Shown here: in pieces, positions 42,576 through 54,827 of the stretch | Position numbering within the stretch: position 1 is the first letter of the stretch | Layout of the letters: every line of letters begins with the position of its first letter | Source of the DNA: Charina bottae | Lineage: Eukaryota > Chordata > Lepidosauria > Squamata > Charinaidae | NCBI GenBank assembly: GCA_023362775.1 | Contig: JALMGJ010000006.1 | Location: forward strand, 59,301,501 to 59,365,500 | Length of the DNA: 64,000 nt | Direction: 5' to 3' | Notes under the pieces: generated by a model | What the model was told of the DNA's origin: nothing | The model's input: the letters and a program-made list of their open reading frames with translations, nothing else | The model's database searches: none | Position numbers and translations under genes: made by a program

Positions 42576-44734
42576 GTAAAGTAGGCAAGGATATATTATG
42601 GCTATGACCAAGCATCTATGCAGAAGATAAAGGTTTTTTTTTACCTTTGCAGGGAGTATTTTGGTTTTTGTTTTTAAATCTAAGTGTCTTCTAATATAAC
42701 GGTAAATATACCCTCTAAGTTGAGCTCAACTCATTTACATGGGCATATCTATGTAATTTTCTTGGCAATAGCACAGAAGTGGTTCACTGTTCCATTGTTC
42801 TGAGGTTCCTTTTTTTTTAACTTCACAAACTAGCAACTCTCTGGGAATTCCCTGGTGGTCTCCCATCCAAATGTTAACCAAGCCCAGTGCTGCTCAGCAT
42901 AGACAACATTGGTCATATTCTGTGAGACCATAATCTGGGGCTTCAGGGGCTTAAAAAAGGGGGATTGTGGTACACAGGTTGCCTTATAGGCATGTTGATA
43001 ATGGTTCGTCAGTAGAAGATAGATACTAGAACAAAATCACATGGCTTCCAGCATACACAGATGGAATACAACTGTGAGCACCTTCCTTAGATCATGGACA
43101 TGGAGAAGACAGCTTGTAGGTCGCAATGAGACCTGTTACCACATATAAGTAGATTTTATACATGTACATTTGTATATACATTTGTATAAATTTATTTGAT
43201 TTATACCCCGCTTTCCTCTAGTGAATAAACAAGATGGGTGCTACAGGACAAAGATTATTCCTGAATAAAACTAAACAGTAAATGAAACAGCATCCTGAGG
43301 TAATACTAAAAGTCAGTTGTGGCACTGATTCTATTTCTTATTTTTAAAAAAATTGGCTGAATAAGAACTTCCAAGCCTATGACAAAATGTAATTCATTTC
43401 CTTAAAACAAATAAGGACGTAATAAAACTTAAACTATGCATTTCAAATGTGTGACATGGGTTTCCACACTGCAGTGAGTCATGGCTGCTTCTTATCCACC
43501 CACTGCCTTTCCAAACTTCAAAAATAGATGTTGCAAGCAAAGATTATCTTGTACCACTATTTGTTTATTCGCCTACAAAATGTCGCAAAACATATGTGTT
43601 TATCTTCCAAAATAGATCAAGTGCACTCCCCTCATGTCATCCAGGAACAGATGCCCATATTTAATCCACCATGCTTAACCATCTGCCATAGTTGGCAGTA
43701 AGGTAACTTCTCAACCGCCTATATTGTACTCTGGAGAAAATTACTTTGAAAAAGAGTATGAATATATAAAGAGAATTACAATTCTGTATATTGATTAATC
43801 ATTTGTCCAGTATGGCCCAATTTTGGTCCTCAGTGTCAAACCTAGGAAATATCAGCAAAATGATATATTTCTTATTTTCATCATTTTCTCATGTTTATTC
43901 ATTCAACAATACTGTGTACTAACAATACTGTGTACTATGAAAAAGAATGGTTGATACTGATTCACCCAGTAAATTTCTTTGAACCTAACTCTGAACATAA
44001 TTCAAAAATTTCAGATAAGTCTTGTAAATAAAGCAAACACACACACAATAAAGTGTCCACAAGTCTTGCTATTGACCTGCATTTAAGATGTACTTTAAAA
44101 AAAAGAGCTATGTCAATCTCAAGATGGTATTTTCCATTATCAGGGAAGTCTGAGGTCCAAATGAGTTCAAATGTGTCAGGTGAGAAGCTATGAATCTGAT
44201 GGATTCAATGGACTCCTGTGCCCAAAATGGCACAGAACTTTGACAGCCGTGGAGTTATAATGAGAGCAAAATCCTTTTCTAATAAAAGGTCAAGGAATAA
44301 GTGCAAATGTCTTTCCTTCCCCTATTGCCTCCATCTTGTTTCAAACCTGACAGGGCTTTGGGCTTGTTGGAAGTTTTGATGTGTGAATCCTCTGACAGCA
44401 ATAGGATTAGTTTTCCATGATTTGTAGGTATCCCTGAGAGGATTTTGTCTAGAAAGACAAACTAAAAATATTAAAATAAGTTGAACAAATTCTGTGAAAT
44501 CATGTTTACCTCCCCAGCACTATGCAGTTGCTAGAGCTATCAGGAAATAACAGCATCATAAGCATATTGTAAATTCTTTAACATGGATTGAAATAACATA
44601 TGTCCAGAATAATAGGAAACAACTAACTTGCTCAACAATTCACTCTATAAATATATAGAATATTCTTTATTTTCATTGTATATATATATAGTTTTATATT
44701 TTCCCACTGCATAATATGAAGAAATATAGATCCA
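42576..44734. other. No recognised feature
   Basis: This is 2.2 kb of AT-rich DNA without a coding-like ORF. A short antisense tail motif (tttataccccgctttcc) lies at about 43201-43216. Near 43905-43937 there is a local repeat of aacaatactgtgtact. Confidence 0.5.
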
Positions 44735-44828
44735 TAGAAGCAGGGGTCTACCACATTAGACAGGACCTGAGGTGCAGACTGTGCAGAGAGGCCTCAGAGA
44801 CAGTCCAACACATAGTGGCAGTGTGTAA
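44735..44828 (+). mobile_element. R2/R4-like LINE fragment, upstream piece
   Basis: The translation VYHIRQDLRCRLCREASETV continues as QHIVAVCKM. This gives C-x2-C-x8-H-x4-C, the CCHC zinc knuckle next to the endonuclease in R2/R4-type LINEs. It is cut at taaga by the solo LTR and resumes at 45272. Confidence 0.75.
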
Positions 44829-45271
44829 GATGTTGGAATCATCAGGAGTCAACTCAGCATTGTCTCATAAGCATAAGGGGGGTCTTTTCTAGTAAAACAC
44901 ATCTCTATTGTGCTTGTGGGATGTCACATGGGTCACCTGATTTCCACTTCTTTCTTCTTCTTGAGTTTGGGGGATTTACAACCTCCATTACTCTTTGGGC
45001 ACACCTGCAAGCAGGAGGCGCTGCACAATGCAGCTCTCGTCCATTTCATCTTGCTTGCACACAGATCTACAATGAATCTACTTTTATCCAGATCTACTGA
45101 ATAAATATAAGCTATCTCTATTTTTTCTTCATCTAACTAATGTGTGAAGACTGAATTTATTTCTGAACATAATTAAGCTTAAAGTGCAAGTCCCTGCTGG
45201 TTCACGTTTCTACTCTGCAAGATTGTTGTTAGCTGCTTGGAGTTCTTTTATTAACCTTCAAAACTCCATCA
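44829..45271 (+). mobile_element. Solo LTR (443 bp)
   Basis: It starts TGTTGGAATC and ends CTCCATCA. The exact 5-bp duplication taaga (44824-44828 and 45272-45276) lies within R4-like coding sequence that resumes directly afterwards. AATAAA is at about 45100. No internal coding sequence remains. The family is undetermined and it differs from the other two LTRs. Confidence 0.85.
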
Positions 45272-45845
45272 TAAGATGCAGGCAGGAACAGCATACACTG
45301 AACGGCACAACAAGTAGCTGGCATTGTGTACAGGAACATCTGTACAGTGTATGGACTAGACCCTCCCAAGTACAGATGGAAGATTCCACAGAGGGTCATG
45401 GAGAATAAGAGGGCTAAGATCCTGTGGGACTTCCAGATCCAGATGGACAGGCAGGTACTGGCCAATCAACCAGACATCGTGGTAGTAGACAAGGACCAGA
45501 AGACAGCAGTGGTGATAGATGTAGCGGTGCCAAGTGACATCAGGAAGAAGGAGTATGAGAAGCTGGAGAAGTACCAGGGCATGAAGGAAGAACTGGAGAG
45601 GATCTGGAAAGTGAAGGCCGAAGTAGTCCCAGTGGTGGTAGGAGCACTGGGAGATGTGAATCCTAAGCTGGGAGAATGGCTCCAACAAATCCCAGGAACA
45701 ACATCAGAGCTCTCTGTCCAGAAGACTGCAATGCTAGGAACAGCTAAGATACTGCGCAGAACCCTCAAACTCCCAAGCCTCTGGTAGAAGACCCGAGGTT
45801 GAGGAAGACACATACCACCCATAGGGATGAGAAGGGAATTTTTAA
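45272..45845 (+). mobile_element. R2/R4-like LINE fragment, endonuclease and 3' end
   Basis: It continues the fragment at 44735-44828. After a damaged stretch (45277-45325) comes an open frame to 45787, then a short 3' UTR ending in a TA-rich tail (aaatatatatatatt). I place it in the restriction-like-endonuclease group of LINEs (R2, R4/Dong, Rex6); R4 elements are known in lizards. Confidence 0.8.
45326..45787 (+). pseudogene. R4-like restriction-like endonuclease, C-terminal fragment
   Basis: The 153-codon frame shows the PD-(D/E)XK-type endonuclease pattern: PDIVVVDK (residues 49-56) and VVIDVAVPSD (62-71, with D65). In this LINE group the domain cuts the target site at insertion. The C-terminus ends AKILRRTLKLPSLW, a conserved end of the family. 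The frame is open, but the RT and N-terminal DNA-binding parts are missing and the upstream piece is split by the LTR. The protein is therefore not functional as an element. Confidence 0.8.
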
Positions 45846-45865
45846 ATATATATATATTGTAGTAA

Positions 45866-45899
45866 TTTCTTCTATCTTACCTAGGTAAGATAGAAGAAA
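45866..45899. repeat. 34-bp perfect palindrome
   Basis: The arms are each 17 bp with no spacer, centred on acctaggt between 45882 and 45883. It lies just downstream of the R4-like 3' end. Confidence 0.95.
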
Positions 45900-48800
45900 A
45901 AGATGATAGAACGTACCAGCCCACTTAGATATTTCTTCAAGCTCTCATATGCAAACCCTAAAAATATAGTAATGCTATGATTTTCTTCACTATTAAATTT
46001 TTTTAAAAAACTACAATTTGGTTTTCTTGTTCTTGTTCATCCGCTACTCTTTGGAAAGATTCCACCCATGCAACTAAACTGATCAATGAAGAATGTAAGT
46101 TGAGTCAATTATCATGAAGGAAAAAAAATATGTTTACACTGATACATTTAATGTGTACTATGAGATGCAAACCTGGCGAAGCAATTAAGTAGAGATTGCA
46201 GATCTTTTTGTAGTTGGCCACTTAATGAAATCATTATTATATTAAACAGGTCTGCCAACTTTTATATCAGTTTAGTTGTAGAATTTGGCCCTTCGTTATA
46301 GGCAAATTATAATTTAGCAATAATTTTGAGAGAAAAGACAATAACACATTCCTATGGGGAACAAATACTGAAACTTCAAAAATGAGTTTCTTGAAAGGGG
46401 AGGTGATAGAGAATATGATACCTCAGTGTAAAATATAAAGAGCTTTAAAAACATTCATGTTTAGAATTAAATTTCCTCTGATCTCAGTCCTCACTTAATT
46501 CTTCTTTAACAAGAGCTTTAGACAGTGATGTTCATATACAAAGATACATGAGTTGCTGCATTTTTTCTACTTAATCCTGGGAAGCAGAACTTTCTAAATT
46601 CATTAGGATATAAATCTTTTTTATGCATCGAAGTCATTTATCTTCAACAAAGTAACATGTGTTAGTTATATTAGAAATGTTATCATACCAAGACCAGCAA
46701 GATGAGAAATCAATAGATGAGAATTATTCCACAGGTACAGTCAAAGTTTTGCAGATTTCTTGTAAGGATCTATAGGAAGTCATAACCCTGCAGATGCATC
46801 TGAAAAAAAATAACTAAATGGGATTGTCTGGGTATAATTCAAATTAAGCAGAATTTTAAAAATGTGAATGTTTTTATTTTATTGCAACCATTTTAATGCC
46901 TTTTGAGCAGTAGAATTTTATTCAAACACATACAGTGACAGTAGTGATCAAATTTCACTTTGTAAGGCATATTGATATACTGAACTAAAGTGAACCTCAT
47001 AAAAATTGCCATTGTATAGCTAGGTATCTTAATTAACATTGTTCTGAATTTATTCGTATCAGAATCCTAAGTCTGTGATGAATAAGTTAGTTGTTTATAA
47101 CACAGAATTCGGAAATACGTTGCCCTTCAGATGTTGGACCTCAACTTTCATCTTATCTGAATATTAGCCATATCTTCTGGGCCTGGTTAAATGTGAGTCC
47201 AGAAATATGACCAGGCTTCTAAATGGCTACAGCAGATCTGAGAACACTCGTGTCATATCCTATTTGAAAAAATAATAGGCTTTTACAATTGCTCTAACCA
47301 TTCTCACATGAATTTTATAAATCCATTTATTAAGCAAAATGGCCACCTGAATTCAAATATAAGATTGTATCACTGTTTATATCTCTTCTTCCTGGAAAGA
47401 AGATAAATACATTTTTTGCCTGAATAAACACAAAAAGTAAACTCAAATATTATATACCAAATAAAGCAATATTTATCTCTACAGGTACACCTTGTTATTT
47501 GTGGAGGTTCCATTCCAACTAAACAACCACAGATAATAAGACTGTGGGTCATGAAGTCTGTGAAAAGGTATTTTAAGCATGCATAAAACTCATCTGCCAT
47601 AAAATACACAGCTACCTGCCCAAACCCATGGATACATTAAACCATTTATCATGGATACTAAGTTCTGATATATATTTTCTAACTACAGGTAAACAAAACC
47701 ATGTATAACAAGATGTTGAATAATAAGGGTGACTTGTAACTGCTCTGTTATTTGGCAGTGCAAAACATCTCCCCAATTGCTTAATGAAACAATTGGGGAT
47801 AGATGTGCAACCTCACCATCCAACTTTGAAGTAATTTCAGTAGTATTGTCAAACTCAGTTTTGACTTCCCTTGAAACTCGTCATATATTTTGCATCAGAG
47901 GTACTCACATTGTTTTCCATATTTTTCTTTAAGTAAAATTTAGTAAAAAAAATGTATCATTGTCAGTAAGTATAGAATTAGGGATAATCTGAGTCTATAT
48001 TTAGCACCACTGAATTATATGTTATAGCAGATTTCGAATTTAAAAGAAAGTGTTCACCCAAGAATCAACTGATCAGCCTTGAGTCTATATTGGAAGAGTT
48101 AAGTTGAGCTGTTATTGTACACTGAAACATAATGTCCCATTATCATGACAGAAAGTTAAGGCTTGTGGCTGGCCATTTTAACAAAGCTGAGCTGAGAAGT
48201 GAATGAAACCCGAAGCAATGTTAGCCCTGCCACCCCGAAGCAGCTCTCATGGTCACAAAGGGTAATGGAGTCATAAAATGCATTGGCTGGTTACTCATCT
48301 CATTGTCAGAGAATCCATAGTAGTAGTCAATACCTTCTCCTCAATGTTCATCATACATAGTTCTTCATATATTGGAATATAAATTTGCAGCTTTGAGCAT
48401 TAGCTGTCATATCCCTAGAAGCAGCAGAATCATCATTAATATGCAATTTGAAAGGGAACAAAACCCTTTGTCTAGGAACCAGCGCACCAAAGGAATCTGT
48501 GCAACATAAAGCAAGATAACCAAAACATCCATGGTAAATGTGAATCAAAATTAAAGCTAAAACCAAAGAGACAAATAAATATATCACAGAGCAGCGTAAG
48601 ATCAGTGACTAAGAGTAACATAGAAATAATATCACTCTTCAGAAGCTCTCCACAAGAGCTCTGTTTTTAATAGTTATAGAAAGATAACGTTGTCCCACCA
48701 GATAGGCACTTCCACTGAGAAATAGCATTTGCAGGACTCAGCCTGCCTCACCTGACAAACCAACAGCAAGTGACAAGTGACAAACCAACAGGAATTTCTT

Positions 48801-49711
48801 TTGGGTTACGCGGAATGGACATGTTGATTCCAGCTCGAGGTTATTGTCCCAAACATGACCAGCTATAGCAGTTTTATACGTTAAGACCACTAGAAGCTAT
48901 TAGACCAGTGCATTGGTCTATGTGGTGACAAGTGTCATCTGAAAATGGGTCCCTTCATTCTGCACTGACATGTAGGGTGCACTGCAGTAGATTAGATAAG
49001 AACAGCGATAATGACTTGAATTATAATAGGACAATCTTTGTGTTCCATGTAGGGCACACACAACTGGTGCATCAACTGAAACTGAGTAAAGCTCTCTTGG
49101 TTACAGCTTCTTCCTGATCATCCATCAGTAACCATGAGTGCAGGAGCATTTCCCAGTAGTGGACCTCTTCTTCAGGGATAGCAGCAACACATCAAGAGGC
49201 AACACTAGAGCTGACCGAATGCCTTAATGTACAAGCAGCAACTTGCTTGGAATAGTCTGTTTCATCCCATCCAAACCCTAACAACCTCCGGACACTGAGA
49301 CAAGACACTGACAGCATCAGCTACAGGGCCCAGAGTAGTGTTATAAGGCTATATCCCAAACTGATGGATGAACTCACTCAGCAGCTTTAGGTAAGTGTTA
49401 ACAGCATGGGGGAGAAAACTGAATTCAGCTGCACTCCAGAACAAAGCAACTATCAAGCCAATCTGTCCTCCCCTTCAACCACCAACTGAATCTGATCTCT
49501 TAGAAACAAGTGGAACCATAATAAAGCAGTGCTTCTAATTCCCAATCCTTCACTGGTATCGAAGACTGCTGAATGGAGCACACAGTCCCCATCTAGGGTC
49601 CTAACAACAGTCATCCACAAGAACAACCAATATCATCTTTATCCTTTGCTCAGGTCTGAACCTTGGCTTCCACTAGGGTGGTCAACACCTGCCACCCCAG
49701 CACTGTCTCAG
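45900..49711. other. No clearly recognised feature
   Basis: This is 3.8 kb of AT-rich DNA with only short domain-free ORFs. Around 47117-47210 a stretch (ttgcccttcagatgttggac) resembles half of a common reptilian MITE-like repeat with the ccagatgttgttggacta motif, but it is too diverged to call. Confidence 0.5.
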
Positions 49712-49723
49712 TAACATTGCCTT

Positions 49724-49951
49724 TTTAAAGATCTGTTCAATCGTGTCCGATTCTTGGAGACTGCCTGGACAAGTCCCTGCAGTTTTCTTGGCAAGGTTTT
49801 TCAGAAGTGGTTTGCCATTGCCTCCTTCCTAGGGCTGAGAGAGAGTGACTGGCCCAAGGTCACCCAGCTGGCTTTGTGCCTAAGGCAGGACTAGAACTCA
49901 CAGACTCCCGGTTTCTAGCCTGATGCCTTAACCACTACACCAAGCTAGCTC
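49724..49951 (-). mobile_element. tRNA-derived SINE (BovB-type tail), full length
   Basis: The antisense copy runs from tail (gttcaatcgtgtccgattctt at left) to tRNA head (ccttaaccactacaccaagc at right). It is flanked by the 12-bp duplication taacattgcctt (49712-49723 and 49952-49963). It is the same family as 16624. Confidence 0.92.
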
Positions 49952-49963
49952 TAACATTGCCTT

Positions 49964-50784
49964 AAAAATGCACAATTAGAGACCAAGCAATGGTGGTTAA
50001 GAACAGCTAAATCCAGGGAGGGTCTCTTTCAAGACTGCAGGCACATCATCCTCCAAAGTAAGATGACAAGTTCCTGGATCCAGACACTTATATCCCCCAC
50101 CCCACCCCAACCTACTGAGCCAGGAGGGGCATAGATCTAGACATACAGAGATCATGTTATCCATTTCATCAGAGTCCACAGGCTAAAAGAAGCCCCAGAT
50201 AAAATAGCAAAATGCTGCCCTCTACCCTTGATGAGTCAATCCTTCAGTAAATCTGAGCAACTATGTCAGCAAAGTGCTGTGCAAACAAGCCAGAGCAGCC
50301 AAAGGCAAGAGTCTTTGCTGCCATTCCCCAAAAGGGAGTTGGGAATTTTAATAAAGCCACTAGCTGCCAGCTCAGTGATGCAATAAAGGAGAAGAATTAC
50401 AGAGGATTCATTTCCCTAATCACTACAGTATATGCTTGAACTTCAGTTCATACATATGCTTAGTCAGAATCAATTTTCATATTCCTCTACTGGCACTCCA
50501 GATGTTGCTTCTAACTCTTCAAATCCCAAAGCTCTTCAGTAAACCAGGAAGCCATTTGGGATCAGCCAACAGAGAGAGGCCATTCAGGAACAACATATAA
50601 AGGGCCCACATTGCCTCCTGTTGCCAGCAGCTGATCAAGCACTCCACAAGATCACTAGGAAACTCCCTGTGTCTGCTGGAATCAATTCAGATCCATGATA
50701 AATCTGGGGTGGATTATACTTATGGGCCTGTAAACTTCAAAGAAATGATAGGCATTAGTAAATTTTATTTAGCCCAGGAACTAG
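49964..50784. other. No recognised feature
   Basis: There is no coding-like ORF or recognisable repeat. Confidence 0.5.
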
Positions 50785-51025
50785 AGCCAGTTTGGTCCAG
50801 TAGTTAAGGTGCTGGGCTAGAGACCAGGAGACTGTGAGTTCTAGTCCCGCCTTAGGCATGAAAGCCGGCTGGGTGACCTTGGGCCAGTCACTCTCTCTCA
50901 GCCCAACTCACCTCACAGGGTGGTTGTTGTGGGGACAATAGGAGGAGGAAGGAGTATTAGGTATGTTCGCCGCCTTGAGTTATTTATAAAAATAATAAAG
51001 GCGGGATAAAAATTAAATAAATTTA
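50785..51025 (+). mobile_element. tRNA-derived SINE (ggcgggata tail type)
   Basis: The sense copy has head gccagtttggtccagtagtt with B-box gttctagtcccgcc. The body is ccttgggccagtcactctct. The tail is gccttgagttatttataa...aaggcgggataaaaatt. It is the same family as 13505 and 27345. No clear target duplication was seen. Confidence 0.88.
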
Positions 51026-51279
51026 TCTAACCATGGCAAAAGACTAAGACAAATGTGCTCCATATCCAGATTACTACACAGTTGTTCCAGGTGAAAACAA
51101 CATGCAAAATGTGGCTCTCCATGTCAGTCCAGAGATTATCTGGGATAAACCATGGAAGCCTCAACTCCTGAGTCTTTCTCTATTCCCTGGCACAGGGTGG
51201 TTGAACACCAACACAAGACCTTTCCACTAGTGCATAAAAGAGTGGGTTTTCTCCCTACTGGTGAGGGCCATCCTCCAGT

Positions 51280-51700
51280 TCAAGGATCTACCATGGAACA
51301 GTGTAAACAGTTTAAATATTTAGGAACTTGTTTTAATAATAATGTCTTCTCAGCTCATGACATTATGTCAAAATGGATGCAACAAAAAATAACATAATTT
51401 GAAAAATATATCTATAAAAGGGGGACAATAGTGATCCCAGTTTTAAAAGTTTACGAGAGCAAGATTTATGTCAAATGCTATAGTGAGCTGAAAACTGAAG
51501 CTTCAATAATAATTTTATCTAGGCAGTGGAAATTATACAGAACCATGTTTAAATGGCTATTTGTTCTTCCGCTGGGAATTCCAGCTACTGTTTTTCAGTG
51601 AGAGCTCAAATTTAGTAATCCATCTCAGTGGGAAATAGTAAGTTCATGGTTCACTAGTTTTTTGAAGCACTGAAGCATAAGAACATATGAAAATAAGCGC
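51280..51700 (+). pseudogene. Non-LTR retrotransposon ORF2 C-terminal remnant
   Basis: Short pieces read CKQFKYLGTCFNNN, then PVLKVYESKIYVKCYSEL, then RTMFKWLFVLPLGIPATVFQ. They lie in successive frames with several stops and frameshifts. These resemble the post-RT region of APE-type LINE proteins (a YLG motif followed by a region that often contains LLYG-type sequence). The clade cannot be decided by eye. It is old and inactive. Confidence 0.6.
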
Positions 51701-52401
51701 TCAGGGGATTGCATCAATTGTAATCTTTCCCATCTATGGATACAATCTGGGCTGAATCACTCTGGCAAACTTATAATATTCCAAGGGCAAGGGGGTGGGT
51801 GTCGTAAGGTTTTAGGGCTGACAGGAAAACCATCACAGTCTCTAGATTTGCTCCAGACTATCTTAGACTGAAAAAAGACCATTGGAGAGACAGTATAACG
51901 TATCTACTGTATAACACATCTAACCAATAATTAACAAACTGGGGATTAATTTTTTTCCTCACTTTTTTGTATTAATGTTCATATCAGTGAAGATGCTGCA
52001 AGGTAAATAAATTGAAAATGTGGGAAAGAAAAATAAAATACCAATCTATATATCAGCTGCAAGTTCTGGGTAAATGGGAAAAGAGAATGTATTTTAACTT
52101 ACTTAGCCATTCGTACATGGCAGAATATAACCCCCAAATATTGCTGATCTTGGCAGCCATACAAGGTTTTAGGGAAAGAGAAGGTTTATATATTGTCTTG
52201 CATACAGAGATGAAGACATTGCCCCAGGGCTCCATCTTCTAAGAGTGTTTGAGGCATGAAAATTTCCAAAGGAAAGGATTTAGAGCATCAGCTTAAGCCA
52301 ACAGCTTCACCAAGGCAAAACAAAGGCTTCAGGTCCTTAATGAATGGGAGCTCTCTTGATCCTTTGTTAACATACAACTATAATTCTTCCATCTGTTACC
52401 T
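51701..52401. other. No recognised feature
   Basis: Some further decayed LINE sequence may extend to about 51860. No motif is clear enough to assign. Confidence 0.45.
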
Positions 52402-52598
52402 CAGGATTTTTCAAACTGTTCTGCAGAATCCTAGGGTTCCATGAGAACTTGATGGGGTTCCATTAAAGACTGAGGGCAAAATAAAAGTTCTCTCAAACAT
52501 AGCCAATTTTCTCTCATTAGAGCCTTGCCTCTTGATCAGGAATTCTGGGAATCTTTTTTTAACAGGTTCTGTAGCCTGAAAAAGTTTGAAGACCCCTG
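52402..52598. mobile_element. Old hAT-like MITE
   Basis: The left end caggatttttcaaact and the complement of the right end caggggtcttcaaact match at 13 of 16 positions. Both ends continue with a related ctgcagaatcc/ctacagaacc motif. The flanking 8-mers (tgttacct and cattaagt) do not match, so the element is old or the call is wrong. It has no coding capacity. Confidence 0.6.
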
Positions 52599-53960
52599 CA
52601 TTAAGTGATTCTACCTTTTTTACTAATAATTTGAAATATCCACATTCAACTGGCCACAATGGAGAGTTAGGAATGTTTGTATCAACTCTCCGTTATCAAT
52701 GCTTTCCTTTTCTTCCACACAAAAATCTCATATAAGGCATAAACTACTCTGCCCTAACCTTAAGATAGTAGTAGTAGTAGTAGTAGTAGTAACAACAATA
52801 GCATCAGAATAGAACAAATATTCAGAAACTACTGTACTTACCTGAAAGAAACACACATTTAAAGTGACCTTCTCCCTTCTCTAAAAGGAATATCAGAATA
52901 TAAAACTTGTCCTCCCCCATTACCATATTCTCAACTCATCTAAGATGACCTTCCCATTTTAAAGATAAATAATTCGGTGGAGGGGAAACCTCTTTATTCA
53001 ATAAATTCAATAAATACAATATGAAATTTAGCTTTTCTTAAAATCCATCCCTGTGAAATCAATTCACATGTGTTATTAAGTCATAGTTTGTTTTTAGAGT
53101 CCATAATAGCCATAAATTAGGTTTTTGAAAAAAAAGCGATTGAATTTACAAAAAATAATAAAATAAAACCAAATTAATTATGGCTTCATGCAATGTGTAA
53201 ATCCAGTAATATTATGTTCTCTTGCCTTTGTTTATAATGCTAATTTTGTTTCAGGATTTTTTCTGGATCTTTCCTATCACGGGCATTTATGACTCCACAG
53301 GATTTGATGTGGATGACAGTACATTAGACACCATTTTTCTTCTCTTTTATTAACAAATAAAACAAGTTTCTCCATTTAGTCTGAATCAATGTTCCTTTGC
53401 AGGAGTTATTTGCAACTAGGTAAGCCCAAAATCTTCTGTCTCCCCTCCCTCTGCCTGTGGCTGGAGTTAGAAGCAGTTGCCCAGGCATTTTTAAAGTAAA
53501 CTATTTTCCTCTACAGAGGTTATAAATAATTTAAACAGTAGCAAATATTTTCTACAGTGTTACTTTTCTACTGACAAAGAAAAGCTTCCTGCATCTACTG
53601 AAGTTTACCTTGTTATGTGTGTAACTAGCGTATCAGGTAAATTCAGAGGTTGTCACTTCTATGTATAAATTCCCTTCCTGCTCCATGATAAGTAAAAGGC
53701 TAATTACACTGGCTGGCATTCTCTTTCCCCCAGGCTAGTTTTGGTTCTATGTCTAGTGGAATTTGACCTCTCCCATCTCAATGTTCAGTTTCCCCTATGG
53801 AGGCTCTCTGTGTTGAGTAGATTTCATCCCTCGGTGCTTTTCTTCAACAGTGTTCTCTGAACTCCTGGGAGAATTCAGGCTCCCCTAAAACTAACATATC
53901 TTCAGCAATTCCAAAACCTGCCTAATCCATTTTGGTCTGCCAGCCAACATAACCCTTTCC
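52599..53960. other. No recognised feature apart from (TAG)n
   Basis: A (TAG)n tract lies at about 52766-52790. The rest is AT-rich and unassigned. Confidence 0.55.
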
Positions 53961-53972
53961 TAATATCAGCAA

Positions 53973-54242
53973 TATAAAAAAACTGAGCGCCACGTGACGG
54001 AGTGAGCTCCCACACTCGCCCCAGCTCTTGCCAACCTCGCAATTCGAAAGTATGCAAATGCAAGTAGATAAATAGGTACCACTTCGGTGGGATGGTAACA
54101 GCGTTCCGCGTGTGTCATGCCAGCCACATGACCACGGAAGCATCTTCGGACAGCGCTGTGTCTTCGGCAAAGAAATGGAGATGAGCACCACCCCCTAGAG
54201 TCGGACATGACTGTGCAGGCGAAAACCTTTACCTTTACCTTT
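53973..54242 (+). mobile_element. Sauria-type SINE, 5'-truncated
   Basis: It shows the Sauria body (gcaattcgaaagtatgcaaa, cacatgaccacgg, gcatcttcggacagcgctg) and the tail cctagagtcggacatgactg ending in (ACCTTT)n. The tRNA head is missing. It is flanked by the 12-bp duplication taatatcagcaa (53961-53972 and 54243-54254). Confidence 0.92.
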
Positions 54243-54254
54243 TAATATCAGCAA

Positions 54255-54827
54255 GAGTCAATAGCGAAAGGTGTTTATCATTGCTTTGCCAGCCATTTCC
54301 CCCCTATCTTTCCTTACAGAAGTCCCTTCTTCTTCCCACAAAGTCCCTCTTTTAAGACTCCGTCTTGTTGACAGCTCAGCACCAGCCCCTCCTTTCTCCT
54401 TTGAGAAAATATTTTCTATCAGAAAATGGGTTCCACTCTTTATTAAAAGAACAGCATGTTGGTTTGGGTGGCTACATAATAGGATGCTAAAGAGCCATGG
54501 CAGGCAGTCACACCACCCTTTTTAATCCTAGTTATGTTTCATCACTTCTGAGTCACTGTCATATCTACCTGCTCTCCTCAAAGCAAAACCAGTTGTTTCT
54601 TCATCTGCATTCATAGTTGGGCTGTACCTTGGGTTTACCATGAAAAGCCCAATTATATTGAATGTTGGTGGTTTTCAATCACATTTACCTAAGTTGATAT
54701 TCAAAGGTATTTGCTGTATGTGTTGTAATGTAATAATTAGGGCTGTTGACTTATTGCCTAGACATGGCAGGTATTTTATCCATTATTTCTCCTGTTCAAT
54801 CATTACAAATCCATTCCGATCTACATT
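54255..54827. other. No recognised feature
   Basis: The short ORFs at 54271-54525 and 54640-54867 have no domain. Confidence 0.5.
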
